DNA from: an uncultured Christensenella sp.
GTDB lineage: Bacteria > Bacillota > Clostridia > Christensenellales > Borkfalkiaceae
NCBI GenBank assembly: GCA_910578655.1
Contig: CAJTQE010000009.1
Span: 5,115 to 27,394, forward strand
Direction of reading: 5' to 3'
Length of the DNA: 22,280 bases
Of this stretch, positions 1 to 7,074 are shown in pieces. The translations under genes were made by a program, and so were the position numbers. The notes under the pieces were generated by a model. It did no database searches. It saw only the letters and a list, made by a program, of their open reading frames with translations, and was not told where the DNA came from. How positions within the stretch are numbered: position 1 is the first letter of the stretch; every line of letters begins with the position of its first letter.

Positions 1-287
1 CTGCCCTTTGTCGAAACCTGAACGAGGTAATCGTTCTTTTCGGGAATGAACCAAAGCTTTTCCATAGTGGAGGAGCCGACCTTCACGGGTTCGATTTTTT
101 TGTCATCGGTAGTTACCGCTGCGCCGTCGCTGTAAAGATTGCCGACCTTTCTGTTAAACTTTTCTTCTTCTGTAACTTCAAGAAGTCCGTAAGCAAGCGT
201 AAGGAGAATACCGCTGATTAAAAGAACGCAAAGTAAAGTGACTATACATTTAAAAGCAGTGCTTTTGAAAAACTGTTTAACCGTCAT
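1..287 (-). CDS. rnfG: RnfG, electron transport complex subunit G (N-terminal part only)
   Basis: The reading frame starts at ATG 287 and runs off the left window edge, giving about 95 residues. They begin MTVKQFFKST, followed by one hydrophobic helix (about residues 12-34) and then a polar, periplasm-type stretch. That is the usual start of RnfG, a single-pass membrane flavoprotein that carries covalent FMN on a threonine in its C-terminal domain; that domain lies outside the window. A GGAGGG ribosome site sits in the last codons of rnfD, and the rnfD stop codon directly abuts this ATG, so translation is probably coupled. Identification rests on the N-terminal anatomy plus position right after rnfC and rnfD (the common order is C-D-G-E-A-B). 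The N-terminus alone is not diagnostic, but the context is strong. Confidence 0.85.
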   Translation of the reverse strand, partial: MTVKQFFKSTAFKCIVTLLCVLLISGILLTLAYGLLEVTEEEKFNRKVGNLYSDGAAVTTDDKKIEPVKVGSSTMEKLWFIPEKNDYLVQVSTKG

Positions 288-1337
288 TTATTTGCCCTCC
301 TTTTTCGCTTTTTTGTAGCCGAAAGGCTTTCTGATAAAGTATTTGTCGATAAGGGGAACTACGAGGTTCATAAGAAGAATTACGAACGAAGTTACCTCGA
401 CTTTCGTAAGGTATCTGAGCACCGCAACGAGAATTGCCGCAACCACGTAGTAGAAAAGCTGTCCGTAAACGCCTTTGGGGGAAGTGGTGTAGTCGGTAAA
501 CATAAAGATTACGCCGAACAGCACGCCGCCCGAGAGAATGTGGGGCAGGAAAAGCTCTATATCGAATTTGTATCCGCTTTCATAGCTGAAGCCGGACATC
601 AGCACTGCGGTAAATCCGAATACCGCAAGGAATAGGAGGGGCTGCCACCATTTGATTACCTGCCTTGCCGCAAGGTAAACGTAACCGAGCAATATCGCCG
701 CTTTACAGGTTTCGCCTATGCAGCCTGCAATGCCGGTGCCGAGGAACAGGTCAAGCAAGCCTTCCGTGCTTGTCGCGTTCGCGCCGAGCAGGGTGGAAAG
801 GTTCGTCGCGCCGGTTTCAAGTGTGCCGCTGTCACCGATGTAGCCGATGTTGCAGGTCACGTACGTAACTACCGAAAAGCTGATAAACATAAACACGCGT
901 CCGGCAGCCGCAGGGTTGACCAGGTTTTTGCCCGTGCCGCCGAAAAGCATTTTTACGATTGCAATCGAGAAAATGCCGCCGATAAGCACTTCGTAGAAAA
1001 CCTCGTACCATTTATCGGTGGTCGGAAGTATGAGGGCGAGTATAAGTCCCGTGACAACCGAGGTGAAGTCAAACTGCTTTATAAAGCGTTTGCAAACTGA
1101 CGCCGCGTCCGCGCATTTATGCGCAAATCCCTTGTTCTGAATGAAGTAATAAACGAACTCGGTCGCAACGCAGGCGAATACCGACATAAGTATTATCATA
1201 AGCGCCTGCCAGCCGAAGAATACGCAGCCGGCAATCGCCGCAGGGGCGAGAGCGATGCACACGTCAATCATTATGCCGCGTGTCGTCCGTTTCGACTTGA
1301 CGTGGGGAGGCGTGGAAACTACTATTGTATTATCCAT
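288..1337 (-). CDS. rnfD: RnfD, membrane subunit of the Rnf ion-translocating ferredoxin:NAD oxidoreductase
   Basis: A 349-residue, very hydrophobic protein with many transmembrane helices, matching RnfD/NqrB. It belongs to the membrane complex that moves electrons between ferredoxin and NAD and pumps Na+ or H+. Visible family features are GGTGKNLVNPAAAGRVF (residues 133-149) and ETGATNLSTLL (174-184). The threonine of the GAT motif (T178) is where FMN is covalently attached in characterised homologues. A longer frame extends to 1382, but I chose ATG 1337 (MDNTIVVSTPP) because AAGGAGG lies at ideal spacing just upstream and the extension is only the antisense-free tail of rnfC read in another frame. 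The start overlaps the end of rnfC by 8 bp, and rnfG follows without a gap, so C-D-G form one transcript. Confidence 0.96.
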   Translation of the reverse strand: MDNTIVVSTPPHVKSKRTTRGIMIDVCIALAPAAIAGCVFFGWQALMIILMSVFACVATEFVYYFIQNKGFAHKCADAASVCKRFIKQFDFTSVVTGLILALILPTTDKWYEVFYEVLIGGIFSIAIVKMLFGGTGKNLVNPAAAGRVFMFISFSVVTYVTCNIGYIGDSGTLETGATNLSTLLGANATSTEGLLDLFLGTGIAGCIGETCKAAILLGYVYLAARQVIKWWQPLLFLAVFGFTAVLMSGFSYESGYKFDIELFLPHILSGGVLFGVIFMFTDYTTSPKGVYGQLFYYVVAAILVAVLRYLTKVEVTSFVILLMNLVVPLIDKYFIRKPFGYKKAKKEGK

Positions 1338-2736
1338 TGTTTTCCTCCTTGTTTTTAAGATTGTCGGGCGCGGCTTCCTCAATGGGCTTGCCGTCTATTT
1401 CTTTAAGCGGCTTGCCTGCCACGTCGCGGACGACGGGGGCGGGCGCGCTTGCCTTTCTCAATTCTGATTTAGTCTTTCTTATCGCCTGAATTAAAGGCCG
1501 CTTTGCAGGGCAAATGTATTCGCAGGCTCCGCATTCTATGCACGAACGTGCGTTGCCGTACTTTTCAGCCGCCTCGAAGTCGCCTGCCGCGGAATAGAAC
1601 GCGGTATTCATAGGCATAAGGTGCATAGGGCAGACGTCCGCGCACTTTCCGCAGTTGATGCAGGGGGTGGGCTCTTCGGCTGCCGCTTCTTCCTTGGAAA
1701 GGAGCAGAATTCCCGAAGTGGTTTTGTGTGTATAGACGTCGTAACCGGCAAGCGCGGTTCCCGTCATAGGTCCGCCCAAAACAACTTTTTTGGGCGCGGA
1801 GCTTTCGCCGCCGCAGAAATCTATTATGCTCTGAACGGGCGTTCCGACCCTGACCCAAACGTTTTTGGGGGTTGCAACCGACTTACCGGAAACGGTGACC
1901 GCTCTTTCGTAAAGCGGTTTGCCGAGTTCGACCGCCTCGCATACTGCAAAGCAGGTGCCTACGTTCTGAACGATTACGCCCACGTCGGCAGGAAGTTTGC
2001 CTAGCGCGACTCTTCTGCCCGTGGTAACGTAGATAAGCTGTTTTTCGCCGCCCATAGGGTACTGCTTTTTAAGTACTACGGGAAGAACGTCGTCAAACTG
2101 CTCAAACGCCTTTATCGCGTCGGGCTTGTTCGCCTCGATACCGATGATAATTTTCTTTACGCCGAGCGCAGCCGCAAGATATCTCGCACCGCGCATAATC
2201 TCTTCCGTCTTTTCTACCATAAGACGGTGGTCGCAAGTAAGATAGGGTTCGCACTCCGCGCCGTTCAGAATAAGCGTATCTACGGGTGTTTTAGGCGAAG
2301 CCTTTACTGCTGTGGGGAAACCTGCGCCGCCTAAACCGACGATGCCTGCATCCTTTAATCTTGCTTTGATTGCCTCTGCATCGGGTGCGGTGAGAGGGGG
2401 GAGGTAGCTTTTCGTGTGCCGGCCGTCGGATTGAATGACGATGTAGGTTTCGTTGCCTCTGTCGCCCGTAATATCCTTAATCTCTTTGACGGTTCCGCTG
2501 ATGCTTGCAAAAACGTCGGAAGAGATAGCCCCGTCGGCATGTGCAATAACTTCGCCTTCCTTGACAGCCTGACCTACCGTAACGGCGGGAATCGCAGGCT
2601 TGCCGAACGACTGCGAAGTTGAAATTGCAACCTCTTCGGGTTCGGGGAATACTTCGAGGGCGGCAGACGCGGACAGCTCTTTCATACCGCGCGGATGTAT
2701 GCCGCCGAAGTAGTATTTACCTTTTACTGCTTTCAA
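1330..2736 (-). CDS. rnfC: RnfC, NADH/FMN/iron-sulfur subunit of the Rnf complex
   Basis: A 468-residue peripheral subunit that exchanges electrons with NAD(H). Domains in order: the N-terminal RnfC barrel-like segment with GGIHPRGMK (11-19); a Complex I 51-kDa-like nucleotide/FMN region with GLGGAGFPT (134-142) and LNGAECEPY (157-165); a SLBB-like segment around 270-330; and two [4Fe-4S] sites, Cys 359/362/365/369 and Cys 399/402/405/409, each CxxCxxCxxxCP. The start codon is TTG at 2736, supported by AGGAG nine bases upstream and by the family-typical start. After the clusters there is a charged, Ala/Pro-rich tail of about 45 residues. Only 44 bp separate it from the upstream Gx-family gene and no terminator is visible there, so the two are probably cotranscribed. 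Confidence 0.97.
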   Translation of the reverse strand: MKAVKGKYYFGGIHPRGMKELSASAALEVFPEPEEVAISTSQSFGKPAIPAVTVGQAVKEGEVIAHADGAISSDVFASISGTVKEIKDITGDRGNETYIVIQSDGRHTKSYLPPLTAPDAEAIKARLKDAGIVGLGGAGFPTAVKASPKTPVDTLILNGAECEPYLTCDHRLMVEKTEEIMRGARYLAAALGVKKIIIGIEANKPDAIKAFEQFDDVLPVVLKKQYPMGGEKQLIYVTTGRRVALGKLPADVGVIVQNVGTCFAVCEAVELGKPLYERAVTVSGKSVATPKNVWVRVGTPVQSIIDFCGGESSAPKKVVLGGPMTGTALAGYDVYTHKTTSGILLLSKEEAAAEEPTPCINCGKCADVCPMHLMPMNTAFYSAAGDFEAAEKYGNARSCIECGACEYICPAKRPLIQAIRKTKSELRKASAPAPVVRDVAGKPLKEIDGKPIEEAAPDNLKNKEENNG

Positions 2737-2780
2737 CTGTATATACTCCTTTTAAATTTTTTTTGAATTTATGAAAACGC

Positions 2781-3341
2781 CTATTCGGGCAGTTTTTCCT
2801 CTTTTTTGATTTTCGTGCCCGATGCTCTTTCAAACACGCTTTTAGGCACTTTTTTGAATATCAACATAGTTACTCCGCCGACTATCGCGCCCGAAAGCAC
2901 GCCCAGAAGAACGAGATACGGCATATATCCGAATGTCAGCGCAGTTCCCGAAAGTATTACAAACACGATATTTTGCGTAACATTGTGCGAAACCGCAGCA
3001 AGTACGGATACGGACATTACGGAAACGCGCGGATACACGGTGTACATCAGAACAGATGATACGCTCATCGATACAACGCCGCCGGTAAAACTGTACAAAA
3101 GCGCGGAAACGTTGCCGGCAAAAATCGCGCCGAGACCGGTGCGGATTGCAACTATTGCAAGCGCCTCAACCGGTGAAAACATAATCAGTGCGGCAAACGA
3201 AAAAATGTTTGCAAGTCCCATTCTCGCGCCGGGAATAAACATCGGAGGAAACTGGTTTTCGATTATGAACGCGATAAGACTGAGCGCAGTAAAGATTGCA
3301 AGCACTGCAATCTTTTTTGCGGCATATTTTCCGTTTTTCAT
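2781..3341 (-). CDS. Gx-family membrane protein (heptaprenyl diphosphate synthase component I-like, PF07456-type), Rnf-linked
   Basis: About 186 residues with five or six hydrophobic helices. The segment ENQFPPMFIPGARMGLANIF, followed by VEALAIVAIRTGLGAIFAGN and LLYSFTGGVVS, is typical of the Gx transporter family, historically mislabelled heptaprenyl diphosphate synthase subunit I. The fold resembles small ECF/substrate-binding membrane proteins. Its biochemical role is not established, but it recurs next to rnf genes in Clostridia, and here it heads that operon. I prefer ATG 3341 (MKNGKYAAKK) over the in-frame GTG at 3359 because the GTG lies upstream of a well-formed -10 box (TATAAT, 3351-3356) and could not be on that transcript. 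The ATG would then be almost leaderless. No clear ribosome site exists for either choice. Confidence 0.85.
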   Translation of the reverse strand: MKNGKYAAKKIAVLAIFTALSLIAFIIENQFPPMFIPGARMGLANIFSFAALIMFSPVEALAIVAIRTGLGAIFAGNVSALLYSFTGGVVSMSVSSVLMYTVYPRVSVMSVSVLAAVSHNVTQNIVFVILSGTALTFGYMPYLVLLGVLSGAIVGGVTMLIFKKVPKSVFERASGTKIKKEEKLPE

Positions 3342-3350
3342 ACTCTTCTT

Positions 3351-3379
3351 ATTATACACTATTATTTATAAATAGTAAA
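3351..3379 (-). promoter_or_regulatory. Sigma-A-type promoter for the Gx-rnfCDG operon
   Basis: Read on the minus strand: TTTACT (3374-3379), a 17-bp spacer, then TATAAT (3351-3356). Transcription would start near 3344, only about three bases before the ATG at 3341. The spacing and the perfect -10 support it; the near-leaderless transcript it implies is unusual. A more upstream promoter cannot be excluded. Confidence 0.55.
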
Positions 3380-3423
3380 ATCATTAAAGGGCGAAAATAT
3401 AAAATAAGTAATAAAATATTTAT

Positions 3424-3452
3424 TTGACTTTTATGCGTTCGGATATTATAAT
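3424..3452 (+). promoter_or_regulatory. Sigma-A-type promoter for the M18 aminopeptidase gene
   Basis: TTGACT (3424-3429), a 17-bp spacer and a perfect TATAAT (3447-3452). The predicted start near 3459 gives a leader of roughly 28 bases carrying AAGGAAG before ATG 3487. With the minus-strand promoter, this accounts for most of the AT-rich 145-bp divergent region 3342-3486; I see no operator or riboswitch in the rest. Confidence 0.75.
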
Positions 3453-3486
3453 ATAAAAAATAAATATTTTTAAGGAAGCAAATACA

Positions 3487-4854
3487 ATGGAACTTAAATA
3501 TACGCGTAAAAACGTGTACAAAGAAGCCGACGGAAAAGAGTTGAAAAAAATATACGAATTCGGCGAGGCTTACAAAAAATTTCTCGATAATTCCAAAACC
3601 GAGCGCGACGCGGCGATAGAGGCAAAAAGAGAGGCGGAGGCGCACGGATTTAAGCCGTTCAGCTTTTCGGAAAAACTGAAAGCAGGCGACAAGCGATATT
3701 TCATCAACCGTGAAAAGAACGTATTTTTAATCAGCGTCGGAACGGAGGACGTTGCTAAGGACGGCGTAAGAATTATGGTTGCGCACGTCGATTCGCCCCG
3801 TCTTGACTTAAAGCCCAATCCTATGTACGAAGAGTCGGGGCTGTGCTATTTAAAGACGCATTACTACGGCGGAATTAAAAAATATCAGTGGACCGCGCTT
3901 CCCCTTGCATTGCACGGTGTCGTTATGCTGCGCGGCGGAGAGAAGAAGAGTATAGTCGTCGGCGAGGACGAAAACGACCCCATTTTCTATATCACCGACA
4001 TTCTGCCTCACCTCGGCGCGGAGCAGGCTGCAAAAACTTTGGGCAAGGCGATTGACCCCGAAAGCTTAAACGCGGTGGTCGGCGGACTTCCGGCAGTGGA
4101 CGACGAGGAAGATAAAGAGTGCGTAAAGTTGGCTGTTTTGAAGCTTTTAAACAAAAAGTACGGCATTACGGAAATTGACTTTCAGTGTTCCGAACTCTGT
4201 TTCGTTCCCGCGGGCAAGGCAAGGGACGTCGGCTTTGACGGCGCGTTGATTTCCGCTTACGGACACGACGACAAGGTTTGCGCATATCCCGAAATGAGAG
4301 CTATATTCGATATCGATTCGCCCCATACGGTACTTTCGGTATTTGCCGATAAGGAAGAGGTGGGCAGCAGCGGCAACACGGGTATGCAGAGCAAGGTCAT
4401 CTGCGACGTGATAGATACGATAGCGCATTCTTTCGGCGCAAATCCCATTGAAGTAAGATATAATTCAAAATGTATTTCCGCAGACGTAACTGCTGCGTTC
4501 GACCCTGCTTACAGCTCGGTTTTCGAAAAGCGCAACACAACCGTTGCGTCGTGCGGTGCGGCAATTTCCAAATATACCGGGTCGCGCGGCAAGGCGTCGT
4601 CAAACGACGCGTCGGCTGAATATATGGGCTTTATCCGTGATATTTTGGAAGACAACGGCGTATTCTGGCAGACGGGCGAGCTCGGTGCGGTAGACGCCGG
4701 CGGCGGCGGCACGGTGGCAATGTATATTGCAAATCTCGGCATAGAGACGGTGGACGTAGGCGTGCCCGTGCTTTCTATGCACGCCCCTTACGAACTTATT
4801 TCCAAAGCGGACGTGTACTCGCTGTATAAGGCTTGCTGTGCATTCATAAAATAA
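3487..4854 (+). CDS. M18-family aminopeptidase (aspartyl/aminopeptidase I type)
   Basis: A 455-residue cytoplasmic metallopeptidase that removes N-terminal residues from peptides, as expected for family M18. Metal-site motifs are in the usual order: AHVDSPRLDLKP (H100, D102), AYGHDDKV (H260/D261/D262), DKEEVGSSGNTGMQS (E290/E291), SADVTAAFDP (D333) and the C-terminal SMHAPYE (H432). The glycine-rich AVDAGGGGTV before the last ligand is also typical. Length is normal for the family and all expected metal ligands are present, so it should be active. It has its own promoter and terminator and is transcribed alone, against the genes on both sides. Preference for acidic versus hydrophobic residues cannot be read from the sequence. 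Confidence 0.96.
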   Translation: MELKYTRKNVYKEADGKELKKIYEFGEAYKKFLDNSKTERDAAIEAKREAEAHGFKPFSFSEKLKAGDKRYFINREKNVFLISVGTEDVAKDGVRIMVAHVDSPRLDLKPNPMYEESGLCYLKTHYYGGIKKYQWTALPLALHGVVMLRGGEKKSIVVGEDENDPIFYITDILPHLGAEQAAKTLGKAIDPESLNAVVGGLPAVDDEEDKECVKLAVLKLLNKKYGITEIDFQCSELCFVPAGKARDVGFDGALISAYGHDDKVCAYPEMRAIFDIDSPHTVLSVFADKEEVGSSGNTGMQSKVICDVIDTIAHSFGANPIEVRYNSKCISADVTAAFDPAYSSVFEKRNTTVASCGAAISKYTGSRGKASSNDASAEYMGFIRDILEDNGVFWQTGELGAVDAGGGGTVAMYIANLGIETVDVGVPVLSMHAPYELISKADVYSLYKACCAFIK

Positions 4855-4872
4855 GTGCAAAAATAAAAATAC

Positions 4873-4910
4873 GGCGGTGCGCTTTTAAAGCGCACCGCCT
4901 ATTTTTTATT
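4873..4910. terminator. Bidirectional rho-independent terminator between convergent genes
   Basis: GGCGGTGCGC pairs with GCGCACCGCC around a TTTTAAA loop (4873-4899). It is followed on the plus strand by a T-rich run (4900-4910), and on the minus strand by GTATTTTTATTT. It lies 18 bp after the aminopeptidase stop and 10 bp before the stop of the convergent gene, so it can end both transcripts. Confidence 0.9.
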
Positions 4911-6231
4911 ATCCGTGATAGGTAAAGCTGTAAACGTGCTTTAAGGGTTCTCTTGTGAATGCTTTATACTTTTTGCTTGCCGATTCAAACAAAACGTATA
5001 CTTTCTTGCTGGTAGGTTGATTTTGGTCGTTACGTGTAACGTTGCACATACCTTCTGACATTGACGGAATGGAATAGTCCTTAGTAAACATTTCTTTGTT
5101 GCCCTTGTCTACAAAATAGACGTAAAGTCCGTTGTCGGAATAGGGTTTCTGTCTGTCGCCGTAAGTTTCATATACGTCTTTGTACACAAAGCTGTCTTTT
5201 TTGCCCGTCTTTTCTTCGATAAGTTCGGTATATTTCTTTCTGTTGCCTGCGGAAACTACTTTTCCCCAGTCAAAGCAGAGAAGGTGCGAATTCGAGAGCC
5301 CGTAGCTTTGCGAAAGTATAAGGTGACCGTCGTTGGTGCTGTAACCCGCTCTTCCGGAAAAAGCAATTCCCTGTATCATTTCGGGTAGTGAGAATATCCT
5401 TTGAATTTTGGGTACGTTATTTTCTTCGGTGAATTTGTCGCTTGATGCCTGACTGTCAAGACGGGTCAAACCAAAGCGGTTGTTGTCGTTATTCGAGTCT
5501 ACGTTATACTCATACATAAACGCGGTGTTGTTGTATCCGTTAGGCGTCTTGAAGCGATGATTTTTGTCCGTTTCGTAATTGCCTTTTCGGTAAAACTCTC
5601 CTACGTAAAGTCTGTCGTAAGTCGTACCCTGATATCGCGGGTCGTCGTAATAATATAAGAAAGCAACATTGCAGTTGGCTTTGAACGAGGCGGTGATCTG
5701 AATGGTAAGTTTTTCGCCGTCGGGTAATTCGTTATTCTTTGAAGCTTTGTCTATAATTTCGCTCAGGATATTTTCGGTTTTATATTCTTCGCTTTTAGTC
5801 GCAACAAGAACGCTGTCTTTGTATGCAATCCAAAGTCTTGCGCCGTTCGTGGCGATTCCGCCTACGTGACCTGTATGGGGTGTCCCGTCCTCGTTAACCA
5901 AAGTAACGTACCCGACGTATCCGGTGTTTAAACCCGTAACGTATATGCGCGAGGGGGAACCGTCCGTCATATACGCGCTCTGCAAAAAGTAAGCCTGTTT
6001 TCTTCTTAACGGGTTGCCGCTTGCGTCTACGCCGTCCGTGTAAGACGCGTAGTAGGAAGCAAGCCCCTGCGGAACCGCGCCGTCGTCAAGCCCCTCGATA
6101 GCAATTTCTTTGTTGAATCTTTTAAAATCTTTATAAATATCGCCGCAAAACCAAATTAAAACGAAAATACCTAAAAATACTACTGCCGAAATGACGGCAG
6201 TTAACGATAAAAATAATTTTTTATTTTTCAT
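4909..6231 (-). CDS. Membrane-anchored extracytoplasmic protein of unknown function, possible beta-propeller
   Basis: A 440-residue protein not assigned to a named family. Residues 6-29 form one uncleaved signal-anchor helix after a Lys-rich start (MKNKK), so about 410 residues face outside. The ectodomain is Tyr/Asn/Asp-rich, with short beta-strand-like segments and four recurring small motifs: VPQGLA (53-58), HVGGIA (122-127), IQGIAF (286-291) and MSEGMC (391-396). Each has a glycine in the same setting and most are followed by DG/NG turns and a hydrophobic strand such as RLWIAY or HLILSQS. This periodicity suggests propeller blades, as in YjiK- or SMP-30-like folds, but that is inference. 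There is no catalytic motif I recognise. It has its own promoter at 6265-6293 and AGAGG just upstream of ATG 6231. Confidence 0.85.
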   Translation of the reverse strand: MKNKKLFLSLTAVISAVVFLGIFVLIWFCGDIYKDFKRFNKEIAIEGLDDGAVPQGLASYYASYTDGVDASGNPLRRKQAYFLQSAYMTDGSPSRIYVTGLNTGYVGYVTLVNEDGTPHTGHVGGIATNGARLWIAYKDSVLVATKSEEYKTENILSEIIDKASKNNELPDGEKLTIQITASFKANCNVAFLYYYDDPRYQGTTYDRLYVGEFYRKGNYETDKNHRFKTPNGYNNTAFMYEYNVDSNNDNNRFGLTRLDSQASSDKFTEENNVPKIQRIFSLPEMIQGIAFSGRAGYSTNDGHLILSQSYGLSNSHLLCFDWGKVVSAGNRKKYTELIEEKTGKKDSFVYKDVYETYGDRQKPYSDNGLYVYFVDKGNKEMFTKDYSIPSMSEGMCNVTRNDQNQPTSKKVYVLFESASKKYKAFTREPLKHVYSFTYHG

Positions 6232-6264
6232 ATACTTTGCCTCTGGAACAAAATCTTTAAGGCA

Positions 6265-6293
6265 ATTTTACCAAATTTCAAATCAAAAATCAA
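6265..6293 (-). promoter_or_regulatory. Sigma-A-type promoter for the anchored propeller-like protein
   Basis: On the minus strand, TTGATT (6288-6293), a 17-bp spacer and TAAAAT (6265-6270), with the start expected near 6258 and AGAGG before the ATG at 6231. It sits in the 74-bp gap after the downstream winged-helix gene. No terminator is visible in that gap, so readthrough from the rqcH side is also possible. Confidence 0.6.
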
Positions 6294-6305
6294 GTAAATT
6301 GGTAT

Positions 6306-6665
6306 CTATCCGAAAATGCTTTTAATTATCAGACCGAATATAAAAGTGGAAACCGCGCCTATTAAGGCAAGAGTAATCCTGAAAGCAACGTCACGCCTGC
6401 GCTGTTTAATCATACGCTTATAAGAATATCCGCCCTCTTTAAGGTTGATAACGTACATTTTTTCGCCCTTTCTTTCCGACGAAATCAAATCAAAATAGCC
6501 GTCGTGCATAAGGTCTCGCAGCACGGCGTCAACTTTTTCGTAATTATATTTTCGCTTTGCAGGCAGCAGGGACAGTATCTCGGCAGGTGAAATAAGGCAG
6601 CTTTCCGTCCCGTCGCAAAGGTCGTAAACGGCGCGCATTATTTCGTCTTCGTTTCTCGTCAGCAT
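6306..6665 (-). CDS. Small winged-helix-like protein with C-terminal membrane tail (second of a tandem pair)
   Basis: A 119-residue protein with no named family that I recognise. Residues 1-78 look like a winged helix: helices, then KVDAVLRDLMHDGYFDLISS, then a short hairpin ending in KMYVINLKEGG. A basic stretch (KRMIKQRRRD) leads into one hydrophobic helix (about 94-117) that ends the protein, so it would be tail-anchored with the folded domain in the cytoplasm. It resembles its upstream neighbour in layout and in key phrases (L...GY-D, then YVI/YCV and LK), so the two look like ancient duplicates. The upstream stop and this ATG are one base apart (TAATATG), which implies coupled translation. 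DNA binding is inferred from fold only. Confidence 0.8.
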   Translation of the reverse strand: MLTRNEDEIMRAVYDLCDGTESCLISPAEILSLLPAKRKYNYEKVDAVLRDLMHDGYFDLISSERKGEKMYVINLKEGGYSYKRMIKQRRRDVAFRITLALIGAVSTFIFGLIIKSIFG

Positions 6666-6666
6666 A

Positions 6667-7029
6667 TTACACGAACGCGAATATCAGCGAAATTATAAGG
6701 CTGCCCAACGCTCCGCCGGCAAACGCGGAAATGAGCACGGGGTCTAAAATCGACCTGCTGCGTTCTTCATAAATTTCCTCTTCTTCCTGCGGCGTTTCAT
6801 CAACATATTTTTTTAAGGGCGCAACGCAGTAAATTTCTCCGCGTGAATATTTAACGTCGATGTATCCCTCTTTGCAAAGCGAAGTAAGCGAGCGTTTAAG
6901 CGCCTCAAAACTTCTTTCATAGCCCTGAGGGAATGCCTCCAAAAACTCGTCCTCGGCGATAATAACGTAACGCCCCGCGGGTGAAAGGGCGTGAATTTTA
7001 TTTAAAACCGCACCGCAAATCCTGTCCAT
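6667..7029 (-). CDS. Small winged-helix-like protein with C-terminal membrane tail (first of a tandem pair)
   Basis: A 120-residue protein, unrecognised by family. The N-terminal 70 residues have winged-helix character: a helix, an EDEFLEAFPQG segment, then SFEALKRSLTSLCKEGYIDV as the likely recognition region, then GEIYCVAPLKKY as the wing. An acidic linker (QEEEEIYEERS) precedes a final hydrophobic helix (about 96-119), giving a cytoplasmic domain on a membrane tail. Its partner differs by having a basic rather than acidic linker. It begins 45 bp downstream of the rqcH stop with no terminator between, so it probably belongs to the rqcH transcript. The ribosome site is weak. Possible roles, such as membrane-tethered regulation or protein-protein contact, are guesses. 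Confidence 0.8.
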   Translation of the reverse strand: MDRICGAVLNKIHALSPAGRYVIIAEDEFLEAFPQGYERSFEALKRSLTSLCKEGYIDVKYSRGEIYCVAPLKKYVDETPQEEEEIYEERSRSILDPVLISAFAGGALGSLIISLIFAFV

Positions 7030-7074
7030 ACCAATGATTATTGACTGATTTTGCGGTGTTTTATACGGTAAAAT

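Noticed and set aside
2806..3375. Long plus-strand open frame opposite the Gx-family gene
   Set aside because: It is antisense to a clear membrane-protein gene, has a Thr/Ile/Pro-rich composition produced by reading membrane codons backwards, and shares no motif with any family I know.
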